This document shows positions 24,717 to 34,154 of a stretch of DNA of 54,273 nucleotides, in pieces. The notes below the pieces were generated by a model. The model had not been told where the DNA came from. It saw only the letters and a program-made list of their open reading frames with translations, and made no database searches. Both the position numbers and the translations under genes were made by a program. Location of the stretch: contig DJAN01000302.1 of the NCBI GenBank assembly GCA_002429615.1, positions 1 through 54,273 of the forward strand, in the 5' to 3' direction. How positions within the stretch are numbered: the stretch's first letter is position 1; the number at the start of each line of letters is the position of its first letter. Source of the DNA: Lysobacteraceae bacterium UBA6001. GTDB taxonomy: Bacteria; Pseudomonadota; Gammaproteobacteria; Xanthomonadales; Xanthomonadaceae.

Positions 24717-25403
24717 ATGGACAGCGCGGTTCGACACCCCCAGGCCAGCCCGGTGCGTCTTCTGCGGCGCGCCGGCTGGTTCGTGCTGTGGTTTGCGGTG
24801 ATTTGGCTGTGCGGGGATTTCCTGCTCACCGCCTACGGCAAGTACCGCCATCTCGGCTCGGAAGCCTACGCGCTGTTCGCCGAGCGTCACGGCTGGCTGT
24901 GGACGCATCTGGCCGGCGGCCTTTTGACGATACTGCTGGGTCCGCTCCAGTTCCTGACGCGCCTGCGCAATGCCTATCCTCGCCTGCATCGCTGGACCGG
25001 CCGCGTGTTCCTGATCGGCATGCTGATCGCCTGCACCGGCGCGACAGGGTTGATCGCCACCTCGCCAGCGCCTTTCGGCATTCGCCTCGCCTTCACCAGC
25101 ACCGCACTGGCCTGGCTGACCACTGCCCTGCTGGGCCTGCGTGCGATCTATCAGGGCCGGCTCGCGGCGCATCGGCGCTGGATGATCTGCTGCTACCTGG
25201 TCACGCTGGCGCCCGTGACCTTCCGCGTGCTGATCCGCGTGCCCGGCCTGATGGCGCTCGCGCCGCCACCGACGATGATCGCGATATTGCTGTGGGTGAG
25301 CTGGGCGCTGCCGGTGGCGGCCTACCTCTCCGGTCGCAGGATGCGTGCATCGCTGCGAAAAGCGAGCGACCGCGTGCCGCTGGCCGAACGCGAAGCGGCC
25401 TGA
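24717..25403 (+). CDS. DUF2306-like multi-pass membrane protein
   Basis: A 228-aa inner-membrane protein with about six hydrophobic helices: FVLWFAVIWLCGDFLL, HLAGGLLTILLGPLQF, VFLIGMLIACTGATGLI, STALAWLTTALLGLRA, MICCYLVTLAPVTFRV and IAILLWVSWALPVAA. HLAGGLLTILLGPLQFLTRLR, PRLHRWTGRVF and AHRRWMICCY are characteristic of DUF2306, with histidines that might bind heme or metal. The function is unknown. GGAGGA precedes the ATG. Confidence 0.82.
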   Translation: MDSAVRHPQASPVRLLRRAGWFVLWFAVIWLCGDFLLTAYGKYRHLGSEAYALFAERHGWLWTHLAGGLLTILLGPLQFLTRLRNAYPRLHRWTGRVFLIGMLIACTGATGLIATSPAPFGIRLAFTSTALAWLTTALLGLRAIYQGRLAAHRRWMICCYLVTLAPVTFRVLIRVPGLMALAPPPTMIAILLWVSWALPVAAYLSGRRMRASLRKASDRVPLAEREAA

Positions 25404-25426
25404 GCGCCGCTGGCGAAAACGCGGCG

Positions 25427-25786
25427 TCAGGGACGCTCGCGGTGTAGCGCGCGGCGCGTCAACGCCTCGGCGTATTCCGTTGCGCCATACGCGAGCGCCC
25501 CGGATCGGTACTTCAGCACGATGACGCGCTGGCCGGGCGCCATCGGCAGTGCACATGGCGAGATCGCCTCCATTCGCGGCTGCGCGCTGCCCTTCAATGT
25601 CTCCACGGGCTGGATCCACACCGCCATCTCGTAGGACGAACTCGGCGGCGCGGCGCGCTCGACCACGCCCAGCGCCACGATCTCGGCACGTTGGACTTCG
25701 GTGGTATTGAAGGGCGGCGGGGTGCAGGCAACCGCGTTCCCTAGCGCCATCCAGAGCACCACCCCTGTGATCACTTGCCTCGTCAT
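25427..25786 (-). CDS. Small exported protein, 119 aa
   Basis: The ATG at 25786 follows GCGGAGA and begins a signal peptide (VITGVVLWMALGNAVAC); the cysteine at residue 21 may be a lipid-attachment or disulfide residue. The mature part contains PPPFNTTEVQRAEIVALGVVE and AISPCALPMAPGQRVIVLKY. Such sequences resemble small netrin/TIMP-like beta-barrel proteins, but the match is weak. A much longer frame to 26566 overlaps the LysE gene and is not used. Confidence 0.6.
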   Translation of the reverse strand: MTRQVITGVVLWMALGNAVACTPPPFNTTEVQRAEIVALGVVERAAPPSSSYEMAVWIQPVETLKGSAQPRMEAISPCALPMAPGQRVIVLKYRSGALAYGATEYAEALTRRALHRERP

Positions 25787-25815
25787 GTCGTTCTCCGCAG
25801 GGTTTCGATCACGGG

Positions 25816-26436
25816 TCAGTGCAACGGCCTGACCAAGAGCAGCACGCACAGCGACAGCATGAAGATCGCGACCACCCCATCCAGCACCCGCCACGCCACC
25901 GGCTTGCGGAACAACGGCTGCAGCAGGCGTGCGCCGAAGCCAAGCGCGCAGAACCAGACCAGGCTGGCCAGGCAGGCGCCAAGGGCGAACGCCCATCGCG
26001 TGGCGCCGGGATAGCGCGTCGACAGGCTGCCCAGCAGGATCATCGTGTCCAGATAGACGTGGGGATTCAAGAACGTAAAAGCCAGGCAGGCCGCCAGCGT
26101 GGCCTTCCACCCCCGTTCCGCTTCGCCCGCACCGGTGTTCAGCGCATCGCCCCCGATCCAGGCGCGCCGGGCGGCGAGCAGGCCGTACCAGAGCAGGAAG
26201 GCCGCGCCCCCGAAACGGAAGCCGTCCAGCAGGATGGGCCAGCGCTGCACTACCGCGCCGATCCCGGCGATGCCACAGAGGATCAGCGATATGTCGCCCA
26301 GCGTGCAGGTCGCCACGACCAGCCCGACGTGCCGCTGCAGCAACCCCTGCCGCAGCACGAAGGCATTCTGCGCGCCGATGGCGATGATGAGGCCGGCTCC
26401 GGCCATGAAGCCGGCGATGGCGGCGGAGAGGAGCAT
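25816..26436 (-). CDS. LysE/ArgO-family amino-acid exporter
   Basis: A 206-aa inner-membrane exporter with about six hydrophobic helices. The N terminus (GFMAGAGLIIAIGAQNAFVLRQ) and FTFLNPHVYLDTMILLGSL are the LysE-family signatures, closest to the ArgO branch that exports arginine or lysine. No dedicated regulator is adjacent. The next gene to the left, a small exported protein, is 29 nt away and may be co-transcribed. Confidence 0.9.
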   Translation of the reverse strand: MLLSAAIAGFMAGAGLIIAIGAQNAFVLRQGLLQRHVGLVVATCTLGDISLILCGIAGIGAVVQRWPILLDGFRFGGAAFLLWYGLLAARRAWIGGDALNTGAGEAERGWKATLAACLAFTFLNPHVYLDTMILLGSLSTRYPGATRWAFALGACLASLVWFCALGFGARLLQPLFRKPVAWRVLDGVVAIFMLSLCVLLLVRPLH

Positions 26437-26792
26437 GGCGCGGGGTGTCCGGCGAAAGGAACCCGCATGCTGTCGCGTGGCCCGGATTTAGCCAAGGGGT
26501 TTCTTGTGCGGGGTGTGCTTGGTGGTGGGGGCGGGCTGACAGCACCCGTGGAGAATTCGGCGCCAAATAAAGGCGCCTCCCGTACTGAGGAAAAATGCCG
26601 GAAGCGACGAGGCTTGATCTCGTACGAAAGACCGCGGATTGGTCCGTTCCGGTTCCCGACCAAGGGCACCGGCGCCGTACGCACCCCAGACCTCAAGAAG
26701 GACGCGCCCTGTCCCAATTCCCACTCCTTGTACGTTCATCCAGGCGGCAGGGAAGAAGCTGCCCGGCAGCATGTTCGCCACGGAGAAAAGCC
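26437..26792. other. 356-bp region without a recognised gene
   Basis: No convincing gene is seen. GGCGCC-AAATAAA-GGCGCC (26559-26577) is a short inverted repeat that could be a diverged palindromic element. The right part contains the promoter region and GGAGA ribosome site of the next gene. Confidence 0.5.
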
Positions 26793-27761
26793 ATGTTCGT
26801 AGAACTGGTCGACGCGATCCCCGAATCCACAAGAACGCCACTGGGCCTGTTGGCATTCCTGGCGCTGGTGGGGACGGTCGCATTCGTTGCGTCAAGAACG
26901 CGACGCATCAGATCACTTACCCGAGCCTTGAAGGATCTTCCGGCGAAGGATCGCAAGGACCTGCTCATCTCGGAGATGAATCAACCTCTGCCAGACAGCA
27001 TCTCCCCTGAGGCATGGATACGACACCAGCTCTACAAGTACCTTCTTACCGGCTTTATTTCTGTGCTGCTGCTTTGCGCATTCCTCTCAATACTCTTCAT
27101 CGATAAAGACCCCATGCCCCGACCAAAGGATGCGGAGAACGTCGCTCGCGACACGCTGACAGCCATCTATGAGCGGAAAGATGACAACCGCATCTATGAC
27201 CGACTGCTGGAAGCGAACAAGGCCAGCTATGGCTCTCTTGCAAGCTTCAGGAGAGCAGTCAATATCTTCCGCGCACAGCTCACGGAGACACCGGTTCAAA
27301 GACGGCAATTGAGCGGCGACGTCTCCCCCTCCAGCGCGATCTTCATGTTTGAAGCCGAGACCGACAGCGGCATGAAGTGGCGAGAAGCCATCCAGCTAGA
27401 GGCCGTGGCGAAGGAGTGGAAGGTAGGCGGGTTTCAAATAACCCCTATGGAGTGGGCAAGCATCAACCTGCCCTATATCGATCAGACCCTGCCCGCCTTT
27501 GTCTCCGCACAACCCGTAGGCACGACGGGCGTCATCCCACTGCCAGGCTGGCAGGTAAGAACGGGAGGGCACCCCGTGCCTTCCACCATGGGCAAAGAGT
27601 TCTGCGATGTCCCATTGGAATCAGCACCATCCGTCGCCCTGATGAAAGACGTATATGGCGCCTGCACATTGGCGCCCGGCGCCAAACTGATCGTGCTGGG
27701 TGTTGCCACCAGAACAGACAGCGAAACCACGATCTCGCAAGTGCGGTTCTACCCTCAATGA
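26793..27761 (+). CDS. Unknown membrane-anchored protein, partner of papain-like protease
   Basis: A 322-aa protein with two hydrophobic segments: residues 17-34 (LGLLAFLALVGTVAFVA) and about 83-104 (LLTGFISVLLLCAFLSILF). Between them is a charged stretch. The remaining 215 residues would lie on the outer side. About 115-220 resemble NTF2-like DUF4019 domains (ARDTLTAIYERKDD, then REAIQLEAVAKEWKVGGFQI), a weak match. A C-terminal domain has two cysteines (EFCDVPL, VYGACTLAPG). GGAGA lies 8 nt before the ATG. The secreted protease gene starts 24 nt after its stop, so they probably work together, possibly as anchor, substrate or inhibitor. The function is unknown. Confidence 0.65.
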   Translation: MFVELVDAIPESTRTPLGLLAFLALVGTVAFVASRTRRIRSLTRALKDLPAKDRKDLLISEMNQPLPDSISPEAWIRHQLYKYLLTGFISVLLLCAFLSILFIDKDPMPRPKDAENVARDTLTAIYERKDDNRIYDRLLEANKASYGSLASFRRAVNIFRAQLTETPVQRRQLSGDVSPSSAIFMFEAETDSGMKWREAIQLEAVAKEWKVGGFQITPMEWASINLPYIDQTLPAFVSAQPVGTTGVIPLPGWQVRTGGHPVPSTMGKEFCDVPLESAPSVALMKDVYGACTLAPGAKLIVLGVATRTDSETTISQVRFYPQ

Positions 27762-27785
27762 CCCACTTCGATGCAAGGACGAATC

Positions 27786-28370
27786 ATGAGAGCGCTGATA
27801 CTCGCCGCCCTCCTCGCGACGCCTTCCGCACTATGCCAACCTGTGCCGGCATGGAGTACGGGCATGGGAAGTCCGCTTCCGCCGCCGATTGACCTGCCCA
27901 TCCAGAATATTCCCCAGCAAGCACCCGTATGGTGCTGGGCGGCGGTCGCTCAGCAGGTAATCCATTGGCGCATAGGCCCCCACCAGACGCCCCCTCAGTG
28001 CGCCTTGGTCTCCGTCGGGCTGGGCATGCCAAGTCAACAGTGCTGCGTGTCTCCCTGCATGGCCACCGGGACGTTCCTTCAGGTCTCGCATCTGATAGAG
28101 GCGTTTACGCAGCGGCCATCGTCATATGCGCTGCCAGCGGATCCCATGACGCTCTATTACACACTGCAATCCCAGCGCCCGGTGCTTCTGCAAGTCGCCA
28201 CACCTTCCGCAACGACACATGTCGTACTACTCCGAGGAATGCACTTCGAGATGACGCCATGGGGACCGGAAGCGTTCTTGCACATCAACGATCCGATGTC
28301 GTATTACACCCAGCCTGTCGCGTTCTCTGTCCTATCCAGGGTCTGGATCGATGCATTGGTCGTGAACTAG
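27786..28370 (+). CDS. Exported papain-like cysteine protease (C39/C70-like)
   Basis: A 194-aa exported protease. The start at 27786 gives a signal peptide (ALILAALLATPSALC) ending near residue 18. Next come NIPQQAPVWCWAAVAQQVIHW with the catalytic Cys50, a His in SATTHVVLLRGM (H145), and an acidic or amide partner in HINDP (N168/D169). This order and the VWCWAA box are those of papain-fold peptidases such as C39-like and AvrRpt2-like (C70) proteins. Three further cysteines (residues 86, 87, 91) may form disulfides. It could be a secreted effector or an envelope-processing enzyme; its target is unknown. It shares an operon with the preceding membrane protein. Confidence 0.78.
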   Translation: MRALILAALLATPSALCQPVPAWSTGMGSPLPPPIDLPIQNIPQQAPVWCWAAVAQQVIHWRIGPHQTPPQCALVSVGLGMPSQQCCVSPCMATGTFLQVSHLIEAFTQRPSSYALPADPMTLYYTLQSQRPVLLQVATPSATTHVVLLRGMHFEMTPWGPEAFLHINDPMSYYTQPVAFSVLSRVWIDALVVN

Positions 28371-28603
28371 GCGGCGCCTTAAAAAAGCCGTCACAACGCA
28401 ACGGCGACCGTGGCTTCATGAATAAGCCTTTAGACCGCAGCTGGGCTGGCCAGATAAACGCAGAGATTTGACGCCCCTGCGCCAAGCTCAATGATCACCG
28501 TTCACTGGCTTTCAGCACCGCACGGCGCCCCCCTACATCACCGATCAAGTGATGGGCTGAGGCGCGCGCAATGAAGCCGACAGGCCACGCAAGCGTCAGG
28601 CCG

Positions 28604-30148
28604 CTATTTCCTTTCAACCACCGGCGGCTGCCAGCTCCCGCCCGTGATGCCTTCCTTGCCCCAGTAGGCGCGGATGTAGAGCGAGAAATTGCCCGCCGGC
28701 GCCGGCAGCCAGTTCGACTCCTTGTCAGCGCCCGGAGAGGTGTGGCCGACGTACAGCGTCAGCGAACCATCGTCGTTGCGCTGCAGGTTCTTGTTCTTGG
28801 TGCCCAGCGAATAGCGCTTGAGCGGATTGGGATTGAATAGGTGCTTGTCGTTGTACAACGTCAGCGACCAGAAGCCCTGTACCGGCGGCTCCTGCCCGGC
28901 GGCGAAGGTGACCGTGTACTGGCTGCCGCCGGACAACGGCTTGCCGTCGGCGTCCACGTCCGTATAGAAGTACTGCGTCTCGGTCGGGCGGTTGTCGAAC
29001 ATGTTCGACTTCGCCGTGCCTGTGCGGTTGAAGTAGTCCAGCCCGGTCTGCGCATTGCTCACCGAGCGGTTCCAACCGTTGCCGGCGGGCTTGCCGTTGT
29101 GCTTCCACTGGAAGAACGGCTTGATCACGCCCTCCTCGGTGTCCTGCGCCACCTTGAGCAGCTGCTGCCTGATCGCCGGATCCTTGTCGGCGGCGGCCAT
29201 CAGTGCGCGGAACTGCGCATACATCGCTTCCTCGCCGGGCAGCGGCGGCACGATATCCAGCACCGCGCCGAACTGGTCCTTGTCGAAGAACTTCTCCGGG
29301 ATCACCCATTTGGTCTCGCCGTCGCTCTTCGGGCCCGGCTTGGGGATGATCGGCGCGCTGGCCCAGGTGATCGACTTCATCTTGCCGTCGAACTGCGAGA
29401 GCGGATAGGCGACGATCTGGTTCAGCAGCGGCTGGATGGCCTTGCGGTCCGCGTCGGTGTCGTCCTGGAACACGCGCGGAATCGCGTTGGCCAGCTCAGT
29501 GCTGGAACGCACCACGGCGGTGATGCCCGCGGGCGTCTCGCCCTTCCAGTTCGGGCCAGCCAGCAGGTAGAAGCCGGGCTTGCTGCCATAGGGCTTGCCG
29601 ACCTCACCGAACTGGTTGGTGCGCGCGTCATACAGCGCGTACACCCAGAAGCGGTCACCGAAGTCCGGCACCTGGATCACCACCGGCTCCTCATCCAGCG
29701 AGAAGAACCCCAGGCCGTAGACCACGTCCTGGTTGGGACAGGTCACGAAGGTCTCCGCCGGGTCGATGTAGTCGTGCAGCATGCCGATCTGGCCACGCGG
29801 CGCCGCTGGCAGTACGCCATCGAGCAGACCGGGATGCGGGGCCTGGGTGATTGCCGCGCGCCGGTTGATCATGTTGACCATTGGCCAGCCCCAGACATAG
29901 GCCAGTTGTCCGATGGTGCGGATGTAGCCTTCGGACAGGATCGCGTCCTTGTCCGGCTGGGTCAGCGAATCGGCGGTTGCGGTGGTCGAAGGCGTGGACA
30001 TGGCGGCTCCAGGGGGCGTGGCATCGACGGACGGCGCGGGCGCCGGTGCAGGTGCCTGTGTTGAAGGCGGCGTATTGGCTTCGCTGGGCGCCTTGCGGCA
30101 GGCAACCAGCGAAACGGCGACAAGCGCGGCAATCAGGAGTGCTTTCAT
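28604..30148 (-). CDS. DUF1254/DUF1214 lipoprotein
   Basis: A 514-aa putative lipoprotein. The ATG at 30148 gives [15 protein letters not shown] with a lipobox cysteine near residue 17 and then a Pro/Thr/Ala linker. DUF1254 spans about residues 70-200 ([38 protein letters not shown]). DUF1214 forms the C terminus ([47 protein letters not shown]). The biochemical function of these domains is unknown. It starts 33 bp after the sulfatase stop and is in the same direction, so they are probably an operon. Confidence 0.88.
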   Translation of the reverse strand: MKALLIAALVAVSLVACRKAPSEANTPPSTQAPAPAPAPSVDATPPGAAMSTPSTTATADSLTQPDKDAILSEGYIRTIGQLAYVWGWPMVNMINRRAAITQAPHPGLLDGVLPAAPRGQIGMLHDYIDPAETFVTCPNQDVVYGLGFFSLDEEPVVIQVPDFGDRFWVYALYDARTNQFGEVGKPYGSKPGFYLLAGPNWKGETPAGITAVVRSSTELANAIPRVFQDDTDADRKAIQPLLNQIVAYPLSQFDGKMKSITWASAPIIPKPGPKSDGETKWVIPEKFFDKDQFGAVLDIVPPLPGEEAMYAQFRALMAAADKDPAIRQQLLKVAQDTEEGVIKPFFQWKHNGKPAGNGWNRSVSNAQTGLDYFNRTGTAKSNMFDNRPTETQYFYTDVDADGKPLSGGSQYTVTFAAGQEPPVQGFWSLTLYNDKHLFNPNPLKRYSLGTKNKNLQRNDDGSLTLYVGHTSPGADKESNWLPAPAGNFSLYIRAYWGKEGITGGSWQPPVVERK

Positions 30149-30181
30149 TTGACTGATTTCCTTCAGGGCAGACGGCATCGC

Positions 30182-32551
30182 CTACTGGCGCGCCATCGCG
30201 AGCTTGAAACGGTCTTCCGCGGTGATCAGATGGTCATGGTCGTCGTCGCCCAGGTCGATCTGCACCCATTCGATGTCGCCGGAGAAAGCATTGCCGGTGG
30301 GTCCGTATTCGGGCGACGCGGGTGATCCGGTATCGCCGCCCACATCACAGGCCTCGTCGGCCGAATACCCCATGGGCTGGGTCTTCTCCACGCGCCCCTT
30401 CCCGACCGCCTTGCCGTCGTAGTACAGGGTGACATCGCCACCTTTCGCCAGGCCGCCGCCGTCGTAATGGAATTCCATGCGCAGCTGGCACTTGCCCACG
30501 GGCACGGCCTGCTCGGCCTCGACGATGTAGTGCTCGATGCCGAAGAAGTTGTAGCAGTACTTCAACTTGCCGCCCTTGCAGTACAGCGTCCAGCCACCCA
30601 CCGAACCGCCCTGGGTGACGATGACCCCTTCGGCGCCGCTGTCGGGAATGGTCACCTGCGCCGTTACCGAGTGCGACTTGTTCTTCAGCGTCAGCACGCA
30701 CGCCTCGCTGACCCGCATGCCCTGGAACAGCAGCTGGCTGTTGCCAGTGATCAGCTGCGGGCGCCCGGCGATCTCCGGGTTGATCCGCTCGAAGCCACGA
30801 TCATCCAGCGGCACCACGTTGTACTTGGTCGCCTCGATGAGCCACAGGCGCTGCAGGTCGGCCAGCTTCCTGGGATCCTTGGCAGCGATGTTGTGCGCCT
30901 GTGTCCAGTCATCCGGCGCGTAAAGCTCCCAGGTGTCGTCGTCGAAAGGCGCCGGCTGGTCCGCCTTCCATGGGGTGCGGTGCTTGGTGCAGGCCGTCCA
31001 TCCATTCAAGTACAGGCCCCGGTTGCCCATCATCTCGAAGTACTGCACGAGGTGGTTCTCCGGCGCCTTCGCATCCGTGAACGTGGACGCCATGCTGACC
31101 CCTTCGAAGGGCGCCTGCGCGATGCTGTTGACGATGGTCGGCTCCGGCAGCTGGCACACCTCCAGGATCGTCTTGGCGACGTCGATGACATGGTGGAACT
31201 GGTCACGCAGCTCGCCCTTGCCCTTCACGCCATTGGGCCAATGCACGATGGTGCCGTTGCGGGTCCCGCCCCAGTGCGAGGCGACCTGCTTGGTCCACTG
31301 GTATGGCGCGCAGAGCGCGTGGGCCCAGCCCACCGCGTAATGGTTGTAGGCCTTGGGCGTACCGAAATCCTGGATCTTGCTCAGCAGGAACTCGGGGGTC
31401 TCGATGGCCGGCATGCCGTTCAACGTGGTCATCTCGTTGAAGCAGCCGTTGATGGTTCCCTCGGCGGAGGCGCCGTTGTCGCCGACGATCAGGTAGATGA
31501 GCGTGTCATCCATGATGCCCAGGCCCTCGACGGCGTCGAGCAGGCGTCCGATTTCATGGTCGGTCTGCTCCATGAACCCGGCATAGATCTCCATCTGCCG
31601 AGCCAGGACCGGCTTGAGCTCGACGGGCATGTCATCCCAGGCTGGAATCTCGGCATGGCGCTGGGTCAGCTCGGCGTCCTTCGGGATCACACCCAGCTTC
31701 TTCTGCCGCGCGATGGTCTCTTCCCGCAATGCGTCCCAGCCGGCGTCGAACTTCCCCTTGTACTTGTCGGACCATGCAGCCGGAACGTGGTGCGGCGCAT
31801 GCGTGGCGCCGGGCGCGTAGTAGACGAAGAAGGGCTTGTCCGGCATCAAGGCCTTCTGCTGGCGGATCCAGGTGATGGCGCGGTTGGCCAGGTCTTCGTT
31901 GAGCGTATATCCCTCTTCGGGCGTCTTTGGCGGCTCGACGGCCTTCGTGCCTTCATAGAGACCGGGGTAATACTGGTTGGCCTCGCCACCGACGAAACCG
32001 TAGAAGTGCTCGAACCCCGAACCGGTCGGCCATTGCGTGAATGGCCCCATCGGCGACACCTCCCAATAGGGCACCTCATGACATTTGCCGAACTGCGCGG
32101 TCGAAAAGCCGTTGAGCTTCAGGATTTCCGCCAGCGGCGCCTTCTCCTTGGGCCGAACGCCACTGTTGCCGGGCGCGGAAGTGCCCATCTCGGTGATGGC
32201 GCCCATGCCGACCGAGTGATGGTTGCGGCCGGTCAGCAGCGCCTGCCGTGTCGGCGAGCACAAGGCGGTGGTGTGGAAGCGGATGTACTTCAGGCCGCCC
32301 GCGGCCAGCTTCTCGAAGTTGGGGGTGTGGCACGGCCCGCCAAACGCCGATGAGGAGCCGAAGCCCGCGTCGTCCACCAGGATGATCATCACGTTCGGCG
32401 CGCCCTTCGGGGGCCGCAGCGCCTTGATCGGTGGATAGGCGGTATCCGGATCCCTGGCGTCGTAGGTGGTCAGTCCAACGAACTTCCGGTCGGGAATCGG
32501 CAGGATGTTCCGCGTCAGCGTGTCGGCTGAATCTTCCTTCGGCTTCTGCAT
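30182..32551 (-). CDS. Type I sulfatase (arylsulfatase)
   Basis: A 789-aa sulfatase. The N terminus shows MIILVDDAGFGSSSAFGG with metal-binding D60 and D61, then ALCSPTRQALLTGR in which Cys98 of the CxPxR motif is converted to formylglycine. TQFGKCHE-like and DNGASAEG motifs follow; the last 200 residues form a beta-rich C-terminal domain. Substrate could be an aryl or alkyl sulfate ester. No signal peptide is visible at the chosen ATG, which follows GGAGAGG, so it is cytoplasmic or exported in another way. The maturase needed for formylglycine is not in the window. It precedes a DUF1254 lipoprotein. Confidence 0.92.
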   Translation of the reverse strand: MQKPKEDSADTLTRNILPIPDRKFVGLTTYDARDPDTAYPPIKALRPPKGAPNVMIILVDDAGFGSSSAFGGPCHTPNFEKLAAGGLKYIRFHTTALCSPTRQALLTGRNHHSVGMGAITEMGTSAPGNSGVRPKEKAPLAEILKLNGFSTAQFGKCHEVPYWEVSPMGPFTQWPTGSGFEHFYGFVGGEANQYYPGLYEGTKAVEPPKTPEEGYTLNEDLANRAITWIRQQKALMPDKPFFVYYAPGATHAPHHVPAAWSDKYKGKFDAGWDALREETIARQKKLGVIPKDAELTQRHAEIPAWDDMPVELKPVLARQMEIYAGFMEQTDHEIGRLLDAVEGLGIMDDTLIYLIVGDNGASAEGTINGCFNEMTTLNGMPAIETPEFLLSKIQDFGTPKAYNHYAVGWAHALCAPYQWTKQVASHWGGTRNGTIVHWPNGVKGKGELRDQFHHVIDVAKTILEVCQLPEPTIVNSIAQAPFEGVSMASTFTDAKAPENHLVQYFEMMGNRGLYLNGWTACTKHRTPWKADQPAPFDDDTWELYAPDDWTQAHNIAAKDPRKLADLQRLWLIEATKYNVVPLDDRGFERINPEIAGRPQLITGNSQLLFQGMRVSEACVLTLKNKSHSVTAQVTIPDSGAEGVIVTQGGSVGGWTLYCKGGKLKYCYNFFGIEHYIVEAEQAVPVGKCQLRMEFHYDGGGLAKGGDVTLYYDGKAVGKGRVEKTQPMGYSADEACDVGGDTGSPASPEYGPTGNAFSGDIEWVQIDLGDDDHDHLITAEDRFKLAMARQ

Positions 32552-32707
32552 TGCGACACCTCTCCGGAAAAGTGACGGGCCTGGGTTTGGCTGCGGCCAT
32601 CGTCACCCCATCGAAAAGGTCTGTCTTCAGTGCATCTTCTGCGCATGGATAAGTAGTTCTACTGACGCCTTCACGCCGACCCGATCGCCTGCCTCCCATG
32701 GCACCCG

Positions 32708-33634
32708 TCATTCCTCCCGCCCGCAGATGGCGACGGAGCGGGAACGCTGGTCGATCAGGAGCACCGCGTCCTGCAGCGCATGCGCACCGACCAGCACTTC
32801 CGGATACTTCTCCGAGACTTTGGCATCGACGTTTGCCAGCGACAGCGCTCCGATCCGAACGCCACCGGTGATGACCGTCTGCTGCATGTCGATATGGCCG
32901 TTGGTCAGCTGGGCCCGGCCACCCGCCTCCAGTGGCCCCGCTTCGACGTCACGGTAGACCGACTGGGGAAGCACGAGCCCCACATTGGCACCGGTATCCA
33001 GGTTGCCGACCGTATGGACCGTTCCGATGGAGATCGGCACCCTGAACGCGCGTTCGTAGCCCAGCACCCCCGGATCGCCCGGCGATAGCGACAGCGTGCG
33101 GCTGAAGGACAGCATCCGGTTGGGGTAGTCGATGACGAGGAGGCCGTCGGCGAAGAACTCACGCGCCAACAGCCCGAAGAACTTGGCCTCGTCCGCGCTG
33201 CGGCTGGCGTAATCGCGGGTGATCACCTCGATGTCGTGGCGCACCAGGCCGCCCAGCTGCACGGATGCCAGCCGCGTCGTCTGCACGCTCGCCTGCTGCA
33301 CGCCGTCGGAGGCACTCGCCTGCCCGACCACCGGCAGGCCGAGGGCGCTGACCAGGCGGCTGTCGGCCCGTGCCAGCCCGCCGGCCCCCGTGTCCACCGC
33401 GAAGCGGAAAGGTCCCTGGCCGTTGACGCGGGCATCGACGTAGATGCGGCCGTCCACGGTCTGGAAAGGGACGTGGACGATCAGCCCCGCCTGCTTCGCC
33501 TGGGCTGACGCGCATACCGCAGGCCGATCCGCCGCCTGCATGGTTGCCGCGCCGCACAGCGGCGCGATCAGGCATGCGCAAAGGCTCACCAGTGCACGGG
33601 CGGCGTGACGCGATTTACTCACGATGAAATACAT
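32708..33634 (-). CDS. Exported retropepsin-like aspartic protease with two DTG motifs
   Basis: A 308-aa exported protein of the clan AA aspartic protease group. A signal peptide (ALVSLCACLIAPLCGA) is followed by two aspartic-protease half domains: FAVDTGAGG (D81) and NLDTGANVG (D213). Bacterial retropepsin-like proteins often have one lobe and dimerise; two lobes in one chain would allow a pepsin-like monomer. The ATG at 33634 is chosen because AAGGA lies 6 nt before it. It lies between the sulfatase and the small membrane protein, all in one direction. Confidence 0.8.
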   Translation of the reverse strand: MYFIVSKSRHAARALVSLCACLIAPLCGAATMQAADRPAVCASAQAKQAGLIVHVPFQTVDGRIYVDARVNGQGPFRFAVDTGAGGLARADSRLVSALGLPVVGQASASDGVQQASVQTTRLASVQLGGLVRHDIEVITRDYASRSADEAKFFGLLAREFFADGLLVIDYPNRMLSFSRTLSLSPGDPGVLGYERAFRVPISIGTVHTVGNLDTGANVGLVLPQSVYRDVEAGPLEAGGRAQLTNGHIDMQQTVITGGVRIGALSLANVDAKVSEKYPEVLVGAHALQDAVLLIDQRSRSVAICGREE

Positions 33635-33751
33635 TGACATCCTTGAATTCGAGCACGGCGAAGCCATCAGAAGCCGCCAGTGCTTCCGCGCTGTCCGCGT
33701 TGCGAGGTGATGGGGGGAAGCGCGGCGATGCGCGCTTCGTGTGCCGGGGCG

Positions 33752-34081
33752 TTATCGCTGGAGCTTGCGCTCGATCAGGTAATAGGCCAGGTTTCCGAGG
33801 CCGGTGGCGGCCAGCAGGATCGCCACCACGCCCGGGGTGACGGTCTCCACATTGAGAAACTCGACCACACCAAAGCCCAGGCTCAGGATGACCATGACCG
33901 TTCCCCACTGCAGCGATGCCTGGCGACGACGCACGGTCTCGCCCTCCAGCAGCGTGCGGACCAGCTCTTCGGACCCCCGGGTTTCAATGATCTTCCTGCG
34001 CGCATAGGCGTCAACCACCGCCTTGAGCGAATAGGCGATGCAGATGAAGAGGGTGATCGGGATCAGGATGTCGTAATGCAT
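33752..34081 (-). CDS. Small membrane protein divergent from the ECF sigma gene
   Basis: A 109-aa protein with an N-terminal hydrophobic segment (ILIPITLFICIAYSLKAV), a charged cytoplasmic loop (ARRKIIETRGSEELVRTLLEGE) and two further segments (TVMVILSLGFGVVEFL, TPGVVAILLAATGLGNLAYYL). It resembles the DUF6249-type small membrane proteins, often found beside ECF sigma factors. The function is unknown. Its promoter region carries the same GCAACC-N14-CGTATC element as the sigma gene, so it is a likely target of that sigma factor. Confidence 0.78.
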   Translation of the reverse strand: MHYDILIPITLFICIAYSLKAVVDAYARRKIIETRGSEELVRTLLEGETVRRRQASLQWGTVMVILSLGFGVVEFLNVETVTPGVVAILLAATGLGNLAYYLIERKLQR

Positions 34082-34115
34082 GGGCCGGTTCCAGTTTGGC
34101 GGGTCTGGTTACTGA

Positions 34116-34141
34116 GATACGGGCAAGGCGCAACCGGTTGC
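34116..34141 (-). promoter_or_regulatory. ECF-type promoter, leftward
   Basis: On the minus strand GCAACC (34141-34136), 14 nt and CGTATC (34121-34116). The -35 AAC and -10 CGT elements are typical of ECF sigma promoters. It lies 35 bp before the ATG of the 109-aa membrane protein. Confidence 0.65.
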
Positions 34142-34154
34142 AGATCGATTGGTT

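Noticed and set aside
25427..26566. Long minus-strand frame spanning the small exported protein and the LysE gene
   Set aside because: The LysE protein is in another frame with clear family motifs; only the last 119 codons with their own ribosome site and signal peptide are credible.
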